This document shows positions 33,589 through 46,000 of a DNA stretch of 64,000 bases, piece by piece. The notes under the pieces were generated by a model, which saw only the letters and a program-made list of their open reading frames with translations, was not told the origin of the DNA and made no database searches. Both the position numbers and the translations under genes were made by a program. Within the stretch, counting starts at the first letter, position 1. Each line of letters starts with the position of its first letter. The stretch comes from Pontederia crassipes (lineage: Eukaryota > Streptophyta > Magnoliopsida > Commelinales > Pontederiaceae), in contig CM060187.1 of NCBI GenBank assembly GCA_030549335.1, forward strand, positions 54,580,203 through 54,644,202, given 5' to 3'.

Positions 33589-36500
33589 TGTCACGACCCC
33601 GAATTAAACCTTAGTTTAATACAGAGTTCGCGACTCATTACGGACGATCAAATAAAATTAAGAGAGATTGCGAAAACGTGAGGTAATTTAATCTTCTTTT
33701 ATAACATAAGAGTAAAAATATATCATTAAATAAATTACACAATATGTGATCATTTTAGAGCAAACTGATACACCTTAAGTTGTACACTTGACAAAATGAT
33801 TTTATTTTCAATATAACTTATTTTGACATAAGTAAATAAATATGACTAGCTCTCTTAACATTTTAATAGAAAGATACGAGAGACATAAATCCTCTCATCA
33901 TACCACTAAGGATATTATAGAATCCTTTTATGATTATCACCTCGCATGATCCCCGAAGAGCTATATGAATCTGAAAAATATTAGAAATAATATTATGAGC
34001 CAAAATAGCTCAGTAAGTTGATAACTCATAAGCTATGTGTTACCATCTAATAAATTCGAAGAGACACAAGCATACATGCATTAATCATAATATCAGGGTC
34101 AATATCTTCATACATTTACTGCATACATATATAACATCCCAATCACAATCATTACACTCAATTACATTCATTGTCACTTAAACATATCAAATATGTGTAT
34201 GCAATGCAACACTCTCATATGTATGCACGAATCACCAACTGGCCAGTGGTCGGTAGGTAGACTCTAGAGGTGGCTCCCATCGTGATCAACGATGTAGCAC
34301 TTAGCTCCATTTTACCTCATCCCTTTCGGGAAATAAATCATAAATCGATAGGTGGACTTTAGAGGTGGCCCCTACGAATTCTAGAGGTGGCCCCCATCGC
34401 GACTACTCACGATGTGACACTTAGCTCCAGCCTATCTCATCTCATTATTGAGGAACAGAATGATGGATTGGACTCTAGAGGTGGCTCCCATCGTGATCAT
34501 TGATGTAGCACTTAGCTCAAACCATCATATATGCAAATGCAAATGAATGTCGATGCATGATTCATCACATAACAAACATTTCCTGACTATCAGAAGATGA
34601 ATCATATCCAACACTATTTCAAAATGAACAAAATTGCACTCATCGCAATCCATTCAAACTATATCACACATACTTCCCATAATTGCATTTCTCGAAATCA
34701 ATTCATAGCATTCTAAAACATATTCAATACATATAATAATTGATGTCACACCGAATTCAAAAGAGGTGAAAACATAGAGTAGGAGAAATCAACTTACCTC
34801 TTATGTCAATATGAAAGACTTTTGCCTTTTCTTTTCCTTGTTATTCTTCTAGTCCTATGCCAATAATATGTGTTCTTATTAATACTACGATATGAGTATC
34901 ATGTCTTACATGGATAAAACAATGACCAATGCTATGTATTACTCATGCATTCAATCCTATAGCTTAATTAATTGATTACTCATAGGAGTTCATCTTGTAC
35001 TCGCAAATCACATACTTGGTGAAATAAAAATGATATCTTTTGTTACACCTAACCAAATCACATGGTGCTAGTTTTATATGAATGTAGGCTTATACAAATT
35101 TAAGAAATAATTGTTTCAAATTTTATCTCATATACTTGGTCTCCAAAAAAATTAGCATTCAACCTCCAGTTGGTGTTAATTCTATATTTTGACAGACTGA
35201 GTAATGTTGATTTTGTGATTTATATCTATTGATAGATAACTCATTTTCTAGTAATTCTAATTTTTCCTAGACTTAGACTTTTAGAGGTGTAATTTATAAA
35301 ATTTATAATTTTTATATCCTTCTGAATCAAGCATAATAAATTTCATAAGCACTAAGATAATATGATCTAAATTTCCTTACTCGGAGTGCTCGATTAGTCA
35401 TTTATTACTTCCTACAGAAACATTCTTTTCAAATGACCCCACTTTAAAATAAAGCCTAAAATCAGTATTTTGTTGACCCTAAAGTATCAAATATTTATAT
35501 AATAACTTAGATTTAATATCTAATTTGCATATTTGGATAACAATTTCAATAGATAGAATGGTAAAACCTTATAAATGAACACATATCTTTCTCCGCGGAT
35601 ATTCGATAAATCTGATTTCAAAGCTTTATAAAACTATACTAGAAAATGTATAACATACATTAATCACCAATTTTACTCATAATTTATCAACAGAAATTTC
35701 CGTGATCACTCACATATTATTATCTTGTTCATACTTCTACAAAAACTGAGAGGTACTATTTGTTCTCATCCTAACTTCTCCTACACAGATTATTTTGAAG
35801 TGATTAAAATTATTTTAAAACATCATTTCAAGTAAGTGTGGGATCTATAAAAATCATAATTTATTTCAAAGTATAAAATTTATAACATAATTTTTAATTA
35901 GACCTACTTCTTTTGCCACGATAATAGGACATCTTCAAACTAATCAACACATAACTTTTTAAACATGAATGGTTTTAAAACAATTATTTTTTCTCTATAA
36001 ACTAGACCTCCCATGGATCGAGTTATTTAATTTATAATTTTTTGAATAAAATATTTTTGTTGACCAACTCAACATTCGATTCTTACTATTTAAAATTGAA
36101 ACGCATGCTTCTTTAACTAGTTTACAAATTGTAGAATTTCTCCAATCAATTGGTAAAGATGGATTTTATTTTAAACAAGTGGAAGTTTACATCATGAAAA
36201 TTAACAACATAACAATAATAGGTTCCAAGTCTTACGTACCTTTGTTAATTTTTTTTTTCTTGTGATTCTCCTCTCCTCGTTTCTCTCCTATCTCCCTTGA
36301 CTCCGCCGGAGACCAACATATAGCTCCTCTAATTTGTTTCTTTCTTTTTTTTTTTTCTAACTCTCCTCATTCGGCCAGCAATAAGGTAGATAAGTTTCTT
36401 ACCCTTTTTTTTTAATTATTCCATTTCTCTCCTAACCGCCAAAGGTGGATACAGGTGGCTAAAATATCTTACTTGAGGAGCACGAGGTGTCACCAGGTGA

Positions 36501-36974
36501 AAGATATAGAAGATGATGTGGAGGCATGGTGTGGTGGATTTGAGATTGTAAGATATTGAGTGTGAGCACTCAGCCGTACAAGGTTAAGAAGAAAAACAAT
36601 TATAAATTATTTGTATTGAATAGTGGAAACACCCACAACCACTAATTAAATTAATAATTTATTGAATTATATTAAATTGGTTATTTTAACTATTTCAATG
36701 TGGTTCTTTAGCTCTTAGCCACGTGAAAAATTAGCTCTTATGATATTTCAATTACATTAGCAATTAATCAAAGAAATATAATAATTAAGTTATTTAACTA
36801 TTATTTACATTAATTAACCTAGATTAAGTTAGTTCTTCATCATTATGCATAGTGTAATTGGCACCTTCTTATGATTCTAATCAGTAGAGCAATTATCTCA
36901 CTAAAATATAATAATTAACATAATTATTATTTAATTAAGTTAATTAATTTAATATGAAATTATTAGTCATTACA
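33589..36974. mobile_element. Solo LTR (gypsy-type) nested in the L1 endonuclease
   Basis: The insert starts TGTCACGACC and ends GTCATTACA (inverted: TGTAATGAC), giving partial terminal inverted repeats with TG...CA ends. It is flanked by a perfect 5-bp duplication, CAAAG, at 33584-33588 and 36975-36979. Taking the L1 frame across the two flanks with one CAAAG copy keeps the same reading frame, which independently proves the boundaries. No gag, pol, primer-binding site or second LTR is present. Length 3386 bp. The interior carries the three-unit repeat at 34257-34520. Confidence 0.9.
34257..34520. repeat. Three-unit repeat (about 115 bp) in the nested LTR
   Basis: GGACTCTAGAGGTGGCTCCC followed by ATCG..GATGTAGCACTTAGCTC occurs around 34259, 34378 (with GCCCCCATCGCGACTACTCAC) and 34473, separated by CATCTCATT-type spacers. 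Confidence 0.85.
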
Positions 36975-37399
36975 CAAAGTACTAGCATAAACTCAAGACA
37001 AAAGAAAATGAAAATCGTTGTGAAAAATTGCAGCATGAAGAAGATGATCAGAAGTGAGGAGAGAGGTAATCTGAGTGTCCTGCCCATGCCAGGCAAAGAC
37101 AATACCTTTAGAGGAGCCGGAGCCCTCACAGTAGGTGCCGGACCACGACGGTCCGAGGCGGCGAATAACCTGTTTAGCATTTACAGACCCAACATGGCTT
37201 TCGAGAAGAATTACAAAATCAAGGGAGTACAAGTTAATAAGATTTCTAAGTCTATCTCTAACTTTCGCCAGGAATGCGCCGCGGCAATTCCACGCGAGGA
37301 TCTTCATGGGGGGATGGATCAAGCTCGGACCCGGATCCAGGGACCTACAGTTGCAAAACAGAAGGACATGAGTTATCGAGAGTAGTAGAAAGTTTCTTC

Positions 37400-39167
37400 T
37401 TACCTTTGCCCTTGGCCAGGATCGGTGGAGGCCTAGGCCGGAGGGAGAGGGAAGGGGTAGGCTTTTGCACACAGGACTTCTTTTGCTCGGATCTGAGAGG
37501 TGGGGGGCCAGATCAAGGTCATCAATCTCATCCTGGGAGGATTCATCGTCCGTATGGGTGAGGGGAGGGGTGGGGGCGCAGAGGCCGGCCGACACACGCG
37601 CAAGCATGTCAGGATGGTCCACAATGGCAGTGTGCATCTAGGCAGTAGAGGAGGAGACGCCGGCCGGGGAGGACGGGGCCAGGGGCGAGAGGGAGGAGGG
37701 AGAGATGGTAAGAAGTGAAGTCGGTTGGGGAGATAGAGCAAGATCGAGATGGAAGGACTGTTCACCAGCCAATGGGACACGTGTAGGGGCAAGATGAGAA
37801 GACGGGGAGAGGGTCAAATCTCGTCCGTCGCAAGGCAGCAGGTGAGGGTTCTGCACGACAGATAGTGGGACACGTGTAGCGGCAAGATGAGGCATAAGAG
37901 GAAGTGCGGAATCAAAGCCGTCGCGCTGCCCTGTCACATTAAAAGAAACACACCCATTAGTAACAACGGTCGTCACATCCTGACCGTCCAAGCAATCCAG
38001 CGAGGGCCGATGGATGCCCTCGCCCAGGATCGTTGGCGTGGCAGAGGAGTGCACGTCCTGGATTATCGACGTGGCAACAGGGGCAACAGGGGCAAGTGGC
38101 GGACCCTCCATAGCGGACGTAACGACGCTTCGAGCCGTTAGGCGAGCATCGTCGAACCTTAGGGACTCCATACCCCGGGCGCTACCGGCCCTATGGTGAG
38201 CACCCGGCGAGGCAGGGAGACCATCTGGGAGGTTGAGGTCCAGGGAAGGGCGAGGTGAAACAGCATGCTGTAGACGCTGAGGCGCTCGGGTGAAAGGTTC
38301 CGACACCCGCAGCCATGGTCCGAACAACAGCGCCACCGTCGAAGAACCTTCCGCCGGCGCACTCGTACAAGCCTCCAAGCGATGACTAATGATACCACAA
38401 CGATAGCAGAAGGTAGGAAGATGCTCATATGAGGCATGCTGGAGAAACTTGTCACCATTTGGTAAAGAAATCCAGGTAGCCTGACGAAGGTGAGAGGAGA
38501 GACTAACCTCGACACAGGCACGAGCACAGGGAGAGTCCACCGAGCACAAGGCCTGTTCATCGATACAAAGAAGGTTGCCGAAAGCGACCGCAATCCGCTT
38601 GAGGGAGGTCGGGTTCCTGAGCTCTAGAGGAAGACTCGGGAACTGCAGCCATAGAGGGGTGTCGAGGGATGATGCCGAGTCAAGGCGGAGGAAGGGTGAG
38701 ATTGAAGAGACCCGTAGAAGATGGCCACCAAACTCCTACGGCCCACCGGTGAGGACCTGCAAGCAATTAGCAGCAGAATCAAATGCAAATAAGAAAAATG
38801 AGTTGCCCGAAGGGGAGATAACGCAGGAATTTGTCAAGCCCCCAAAGAGGGCGGAAGTGTCCCGAAGCACGGCTAAACTTCCCACAAAACGGCCAATAAG
38901 GCAGAGCTTAAGATATCGGAGTGATGGGAGACGTCAGAGACTGAGATAATAACTTCAGAAGAGGTGGAAGCTCACAGAGTTGCTAGGGAGACATTCGAGA
39001 TGGCAGAGAAGGCCATGAGCCCCTAGCAACCGATAACCAGGACTTAGACAACTGTTGGAAAGATGGGGAAAGCGGCAGAATGCCTGAACGGGAGGGGCCG
39101 ACGGAGGGTTAGAACCAGAGGACAGAAGTGAAAACGCCTCAAGGCACACCTCAATCGATGCCTCCAT
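37400..39167 (-). pseudogene. L1 ORF1 (DUF4283/zinc-knuckle) remnant
   Basis: The first segment starts MEASIEVCLEAFSLL at 39167. After frame changes, a DUF4283-like region includes TPLWLQFPSLPLELRN at about 38660. It leads into ATWISLPNGDKF and the zinc knuckle CYRCGIISHRLEAC (C-x2-C-x4-H-x4-C) near 38410. A long Ser/Pro-rich tail extends to about 37640. ORF1 proteins of plant L1 elements bind RNA in the retrotransposition complex. At least one frameshift near 38580 and a stop near 38745 break the frame. Confidence 0.82.
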
Positions 39168-40788
39168 GAGAGCGCTAGGGCAACCCGTGTATCACTTTCC
39201 ACGGTTCCACTTGCTAGTCATCCCTGTCCCACAACACCTAATTTTACTAACCCTTGTCTACGACTCTAACCCATCCCTTTGCATCTCATTGGCGATCGTA
39301 GTGGCAATACTCTGTCCTCTTTTATGTTGTGTGATTTAAATTGCATTTTCAACATTTTAAAACAATTGCACACGTAAGCATAATAAATTATTATTACTAC
39401 ATTTTAATTGTCACAAATATTAAACTTATTTAATAACTTTTGCCCCCTAAAAGAGTCGATTTTCTTGTTTAAATATTGAGTATTGATTAGCATATGACAT
39501 CTAAGAATGAATCAGATACATTTATAATCTTTAACGTATAAATTATTGTACACGCTCTAAACATGTACATATAATTCTGTTTTGGATATAAGAAGAAAAA
39601 AAGGGTATCCTTTACCAGGGGCATAGAGCTCTCTCCTTCCGGCATTGTTCTTAAACTTTCGTAAATTCTTAGAATATTCGTTTTCACAATTAAAAGGTTA
39701 TAAAGATCTTCCCCACTCAATTAGTAGCATTACTATGCCAATTAATTTTCTTGCACTAATAAAAAATAAATTAATCGTCTTCCTCTTAAGTTGTCCTTCC
39801 AAGTATTTTATTACAGTGTGTTAATTCTCATTAATCATTGTCAATGTATAAAATTGTTTTTTTCTAAGGATTTTTTGTCCTTTAAATTTATTGCATAAAT
39901 TAAGTCAATTTTTTTTTTCATTTGAAAGTTGTCCTTCCAATTATTTTATTACGTGTGGTTATTCCAATTAATCATCGTGGATATATACGATAAGAAAGCC
40001 ATGATTTAGTGAAAGCATTAATTAATCATTTCAAATGACCTTTAGTACAACATTGTTTATTCAATTAATTATCTTGTAATCCTTTGAAATTTAATTAATT
40101 GGATCATTTATTTAATCATTTAGGTTTTAAACTTTGTCCGTTTCAATTCATTTATTGTTACGAGTCGTTATTATAATTAATTGCCTTTGATATATAATAA
40201 TCGTGATCACTAACATTTTGTATTGTCCGTTAACATTTACTGATTATTTTTGTCATAAAAGATATTAATTAGTGTAAACATAGATTTGCTGAAGAAAGTA
40301 ATTAGCACGCCTATGCCAAATAAGTTTATTGCACGAATGAATCATTGAATCGATTAATAATTCATTTTTCAAGCTGTCCTTTCCATTTCCCTTTATCATG
40401 ACCAATTTTTCCAATTAATCGTCATCATATATGTATAGATAGTAAATTCATGATTCGTAATAGTTTGTATTTTCCATTGCACTTTACTTTATATGGCCAC
40501 TCAGGGTTAGACCGGTCCAATAGTCGATCAGTCCAAATAAAATGTCAAAGGCTCAAAGGTTTGGATTGAATTCGAGAATTCGACTCCACTTATTCATTTG
40601 GGTCGGGTTGAGTTGAATGCTATTTTAAAAAATTTTAAAATCCGATTCGATACGTATACGAGTTGAATCGAGTTTGTTCAAAGGTAGAATCAAATTCGAC
40701 CCATGAATTCTCTTACTTATGACATCATTATTAATATAATAATATAAAATTATTAATAGTCAAATAAATATTACTTCTATCTATCTCG

Positions 40789-40827
<39 letters not shown>
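40789..40827. repeat. (AT)n microsatellite
   Basis: Uninterrupted alternating A and T. Confidence 0.9.
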
Positions 40828-40830
<3 letters not shown>

Positions 40831-42399
40831 CCTTATTATTTCCACATGATTTTTTTTCTTTCAACAACAATTAACATCCCAACTAAATTTTCTGATATCA
40901 AATTATCAGGCTTTAATAAAAACTAAACTATAGTTATAACTTCGACGGTTTTTATTTATCGAATTCAAAGATTCATGGTAAATTATACTAGCAGAGGATA
41001 ACGCCTGGTTTACCCAACAATATAAAATGGACGTATTGAGTCGTTTGGTTAGCAGAATAAGGTCCAGAATATTCTCCTTAATCCAACTAAATGACTATTT
41101 TTTATATTAAAATAATGAGGGACAAAGCTGGAATGAAAGAAAAAAATCCTCATGAACAAAAAAATAAATGCGAGATAAACAACTATTGCCTCTAGCAAAA
41201 GCTGTTTAAGTTTAACATTCAACTCTCAAAAATTAATTATACTTTAAAATTATAGTACCTGATTTAATGAATGGTAAAGGTGACACTGTTTATAGATCAA
41301 TATTAATCCCGGTAACTACTATTTCCAGCGAAAGGAAATTCCTGAAATTAGAATTTATAAAATCTTATTTAAGACTAACCATTTGTCCGAAGAAAGATAA
41401 ATGATTTAATTATTTTGTTCAGTTGAAAAGGAATATCCGAATATGATTATTTTATTTTGAAGAACTAATAAGACTTACGTGTCTAAAAAAAATATCAGAA
41501 AGATAGAGTTTATATAATTTTTTTTATTAATACTAAAAGGATTGATAATCTAATTTCTCTTTCGACCGGCAGTTGATTTCAGGCAGCTAAGTTGGCTTGG
41601 AATTCAAACTTAGTAATATACAGTTTTAACTTAAATCTGAACCAATGTTTAACATTTTTTATGTTGTAAAGGAGGCTCATGAACGTGATAAAAAAAAAGC
41701 ATAGATTCATTCATGAAAAAGCACTAATTAAATATTTTTTGTGATTTTTCATGAATATTATATTATATTTTTATACATATTTCGATAAATAAAGTATCGT
41801 AAATATTTCATTCAACAATATTTTTTCTTCTTATGAAAATATATTTTATTTGTTAAATGCTCGTGTTTTATTGAGAACTCAGCTTATCAAACATTACTTA
41901 AGGATGTTGTAAAACAATCCTAAATAAGATTATTACCTTTTAGCTTATTACAATTTTAATTTCTTTGATAAATATGAAGAGTAATATAAACAAAAAAAAA
42001 AGAAAGCCTAAATTTTGCGGACAGGCTTTGGAAGCTAAGCCGATAGACTGAAATTTATGTCAATTATGTTGAATATTAAATGAGGATACTCGGCAAACCA
42101 AATGTTGGAAGCTTTGCTTCAACTCTATTTCTCAGATCATAAAAAAGTTAATTTATTAATCATAAGCAATCATATTCTCTATATTACTATTAATTTAAAA
42201 TAACACAACCAAAAGGGGAAAATAATATGTACGAGGAAAACTTTTGTAATTGGTGAGTACCACAAAGCTTAAACACACCGATCATTCCATACAAACTTTA
42301 CTGATTTAACTTTATTTTTGGAAAATCATTTTATAATGTAAAATAATATATTTGATAATGGTTTTTTTATTAATAAAGTTTTCTTGGATACTTTTAGGG

Positions 42400-42402
<3 letters not shown>

Positions 42403-42462
<60 letters not shown>
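42403..42462. repeat. (ATT)n microsatellite
   Basis: About 20 perfect ATT units, in AT-rich DNA. Confidence 0.95.
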
Positions 42463-43040
42463 AAAATATATTATTAAATTTAGTTTAATCGACAGTGATC
42501 ATATATCTTGATGTGATGAAAAGAGAATATTAAACAAGAAATCTAAAATGAAATAACATTTATATCATAATTATAAACATGATAGGCATGCCCTCACAAG
42601 ATGTGCCTTACTTCTTATTTTACACAGAGCTAACCTAAATAATACAATTTATTTATTTAATCTTTAAAATATGGCAACTTTTTTAAAATAAATATTAATA
42701 TATCATATATGATACAAAAATCGCATCAATTACAGACTTTTGCAATTTTTTAATATAATTGAAGTTCGTACGAGATTAGAATTCTTAATTTGTTGTAATC
42801 CATGTATATCAATAATATTAAGCTAAAATATTAAAATATACACACAGTAAAGATGGAAACTCATGAACCCAACTACAACGACCATATAAATACCCAAATT
42901 TAGTAGAGGAAACTCATGGCTTTAATTATTGGAATTAACAGCCGGCTTTACTGATAACGCCACCCGAAGTAAATAAATTGATAATGCTTGCCACTCGGAT
43001 GACGAGTCCTGCAGTTTTCTTTTCCCCTTCTGCAGAAACT

Positions 43041-46000
43041 TCAGAACTTCTGAATGAAGTCATAAATGTGATCCGATATCTCGTTTGGTTTTTCTTGGTT
43101 GATGAAGTGGCCGACTCCTTCCATCACGACGACCTCCTGGAGGAATGGAACATCTCTCTTCATGCCACCATTGTGCAAGCGGTCTTGGGCGCCAGGTAAG
43201 TGGTAGCACAGGTCAAGATCTCCCACAATAAACTTCACTGGTACTTTGATCTGGGCACCCGTCCAAGGAGCTGTCAGTTCCCAATTTCTGCGGACAGTCG
43301 AGGAGAATGACAATTAGATAAGAGAGAAAACATGACACGGCTATGCAGATCAGATTATCTAATGCGATATGGATAACAAAAGATGTCTCAGAAAGATGCA
43401 AGAAATTTTCTAGTTTCAGATAGAGATATATTCCTTCATTCAAATGCTCGGAACAAGTAATCCAACTAACTGAATAATAACGTAAATGGAGTATATCAGA
43501 GAAATATTTCAGTATAAAAAAGGTTCTGTCAATCTTACAAAACGATTATATAATACCACTTGACTGCAAAAGATGCTTGGATAGCCTAAATGGTTGAATT
43601 CTTAATGATATTGTCACGGCCATAGCAAGCTTGTCAACTATAATGAATACGTTTAAGCCTGTGTAGCTAAAGGAAAAATGATATTGAGAAATTTTGCCTT
43701 AAATGAGAGGAACTTATACACATTTAGAAGCAGGATATTTGCCTATCCAAAAATCATCTTTATCGAGTCATAAAAAAACAGATAAACAAAACAAGCAGGC
43801 ACTACTAAGGTAAGCAGGATTCAAAGAACATACAAATTCAAGCACCGATAATAGTTCAGTGCTCCTGAAAATCCTGACTTCTCAAATTTTGCGATGAAAT
43901 AATTGATATCATCTTCTGACAGCCATGGAGGCAAGGTAATTGGGGTATCAGGGAATCCTCGAAATCCTTTTTCCTTAGGTACAAGGAACGCTGCTGGTTT
44001 TCGGTACGTTAAGAACTTCCTAATTATCAATGTTGTCCCAGCTTGAGCAAATTCAGCTTCAGCTCGTCCAGGTTCCTAATTCAATGTTCATAGCACAGAT
44101 AAGAAAGCAGAAGACATGGAATTGTTCTGTAATGGAAATCTAACTATGAAACACATAGCTGTATTTAAGCTAAAAAAATTCAAGATAAATAGTTTTGGCA
44201 ACAACATGAAATATTCTGACACCACCCCTCAAAAGAATAATGAGATTAGAAACGACAAAGGCAAAGACTTATGATTGTCAAGATCGTGATGTTACTATCT
44301 TACAGTGAATCAGCGATCTAGATCTCAACTGTTGGATCAAAATTGAGCGATCCTACAATCCTGGTTATCCCATTTTTTAACTTCAAATTGAGAAAATAAA
44401 AAAAAAACTCATTGACCTTCGAGCAGACAATCTTTTACAATTCCTATTGTACAACAGTCATCCATGTTGACCCTTTCATAGATATTGATGGTTGGGGGGG
44501 TCGCCATGCCAATCCTTTCTTCTTTTCGCGAGATGCCATCGGCCGACTTTCTTGTCTGTCAACCCTACTCGATCGCATCTGCTCAAGTCCTTCGCTTGAG
44601 TCGATCGTTCACCATCACCTGCTGTTGACCCTCACTGGCTACCTCTACCCCTCTTCCGGAGTTGCAGATTTGCCTACATCTTGATCTAGTGTGTATTGCA
44701 TTCTGCATACTGTTTTGTACCGATTAATTTGCCAGGTCAGGCTTTAGAAAGCCCTGTAGGCTTTAACTCATTTTTGTATGCCCGCTGTTGGCCAGATTTT
44801 GCACTGAAAAGAAAAATTACATAACTATTTGAAAAGTCTTGACTTCTTTGATCTCACAAACACTTCTATTCCTAGCCATGTTGTGATATATCTTGGTCTG
44901 GCCATTTGATGCATTCAGCCATGTTATAACATGCCAAATTTTCAAGTTATATACCTTGCATTAATCTTTGTTGAATTTATGAGTTCATAAACACCTTTTA
45001 TATTGTTTTAGAAAAAACTAATTTTAACTATAGGTAATATCTTTCAATCCTTGATGCATCATTGAAGGAAGTTCATATCTCCAACTGAATTTGAGTAAAC
45101 AAGGAGCAGTTTCAAGATGTGCTTTAAGAAAACATGAAGTTGAACAATATTAGATTAAAAAAGACATCAATGTCGTTTTAATGTTTTGGGCCATATACAT
45201 TCGTTGATTTTTGTGTCTCGATAATAGCCCCATACATCATAAGAAAACTTGTCCGGTTCATTCAAATGACATTGATGATTTACATTAAACAAAAAGATTT
45301 TAAGAACATTACAAATGCTTCATATTTTCATAAGATGAACCCATGCTGTAGAGAAGCCTTAGTACCATAGACTAAGTTGTTCCCTCTTTTTTTTTCAACA
45401 GTATCGCACAGTGATACCATATAGCCTAGAAAACAGCAAAAGGGCAGAAGGCTTCCTCGAATTGATAGCAGCTTACAATTGACGCAAACAAAAACATATT
45501 CTGTGCAAATCGAGAACAGATTTGAAAGAGGACCTGACAATTATGTACAGTTTTTTGAAACGAACAATTATGTACAGTTCATATAACTTATTATTTGTCG
45601 TCAAGCGGAAGTGTAACATCCAAATATTATAAAAAAACAAAAAGAGAAAACAGCAACGACAAATAGCCCAACTCCAAAATGACCCAACAACCCAAAACCT
45701 ACTTACCTAACCCATTCGGCCAACACTAAAAATCCACCCCACTCTCACTCTTTCCCCAACGCAGCAGCATCCAACTCTCTCACTCACAGCAACAGCAGAT
45801 TTCAGCAGCCGCAGCAGCAGGGAAGGAGAAGGAGCTGGTTCAGCTAGAAGTGGAAGAAGAGATAAGAGGGGAAGGAGGAGGATTAGGGTGTTGCTCAAGA
45901 CCCTATTAAGATATGTTTGAGGGGATCCAACTCTAATCTAACCCTTAACGTTGTTTGTTGATTGGATTAAGGGCATTGTAGAACAAGCAATTTGTTCATA

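Larger units (their letters stand above)
31690..37307 (-). pseudogene. L1 ORF2 (endonuclease-reverse transcriptase) remnant
   Basis: ORF2 begins at ATG 37307 with MKILAWNCRGA and continues with LESHVGSVNAKQ, the N-terminal APE-type endonuclease. After the LTR (33589-36974) it resumes with ALIGDFNCI and SHGFIDIKPSGISFTWCNN, ending in CASDHAPILF, the SDH motif of the endonuclease. Reverse transcriptase follows: SGRALGPDGFTLNFYRNYWD at about 32690, then GQRINLLKS near 31850. At the position expected for the catalytic FADD motif the minus strand reads FAL followed by a TGA stop (about 31978), so the active-site aspartates are lost. Confidence 0.85.
31690..39170 (-). mobile_element. L1-type LINE, 3'-truncated and split by a solo LTR
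   Basis: Both L1 open reading frames can be followed on the minus strand: ORF1 from 39167 to about 37400 and ORF2 from 37307 to about 31690. ORF2 stops within reverse transcriptase soon after a YLGVPIS-type motif. The thumb/RNase H end and the poly(A) tail are missing, so the 3' part has been lost. A 3386-bp LTR interrupts the endonuclease region. Many frameshifts and stops make the element dead. Confidence 0.9.
39175..42960. other. AT-rich intergenic DNA, no gene seen
   Basis: No coding-like frame is seen. Microsatellites are an (AT)n run at 40789-40827 and an (ATT)n run at 42403-42462. The segment 40500-40720 is rich in TTCGA/TCGAA motifs (for example ATTCGAGAATTCGA) and may be a decayed MITE. 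Family assignment was not possible. From about 42965 the sequence matches the 3' flank of EH1. Confidence 0.55.
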
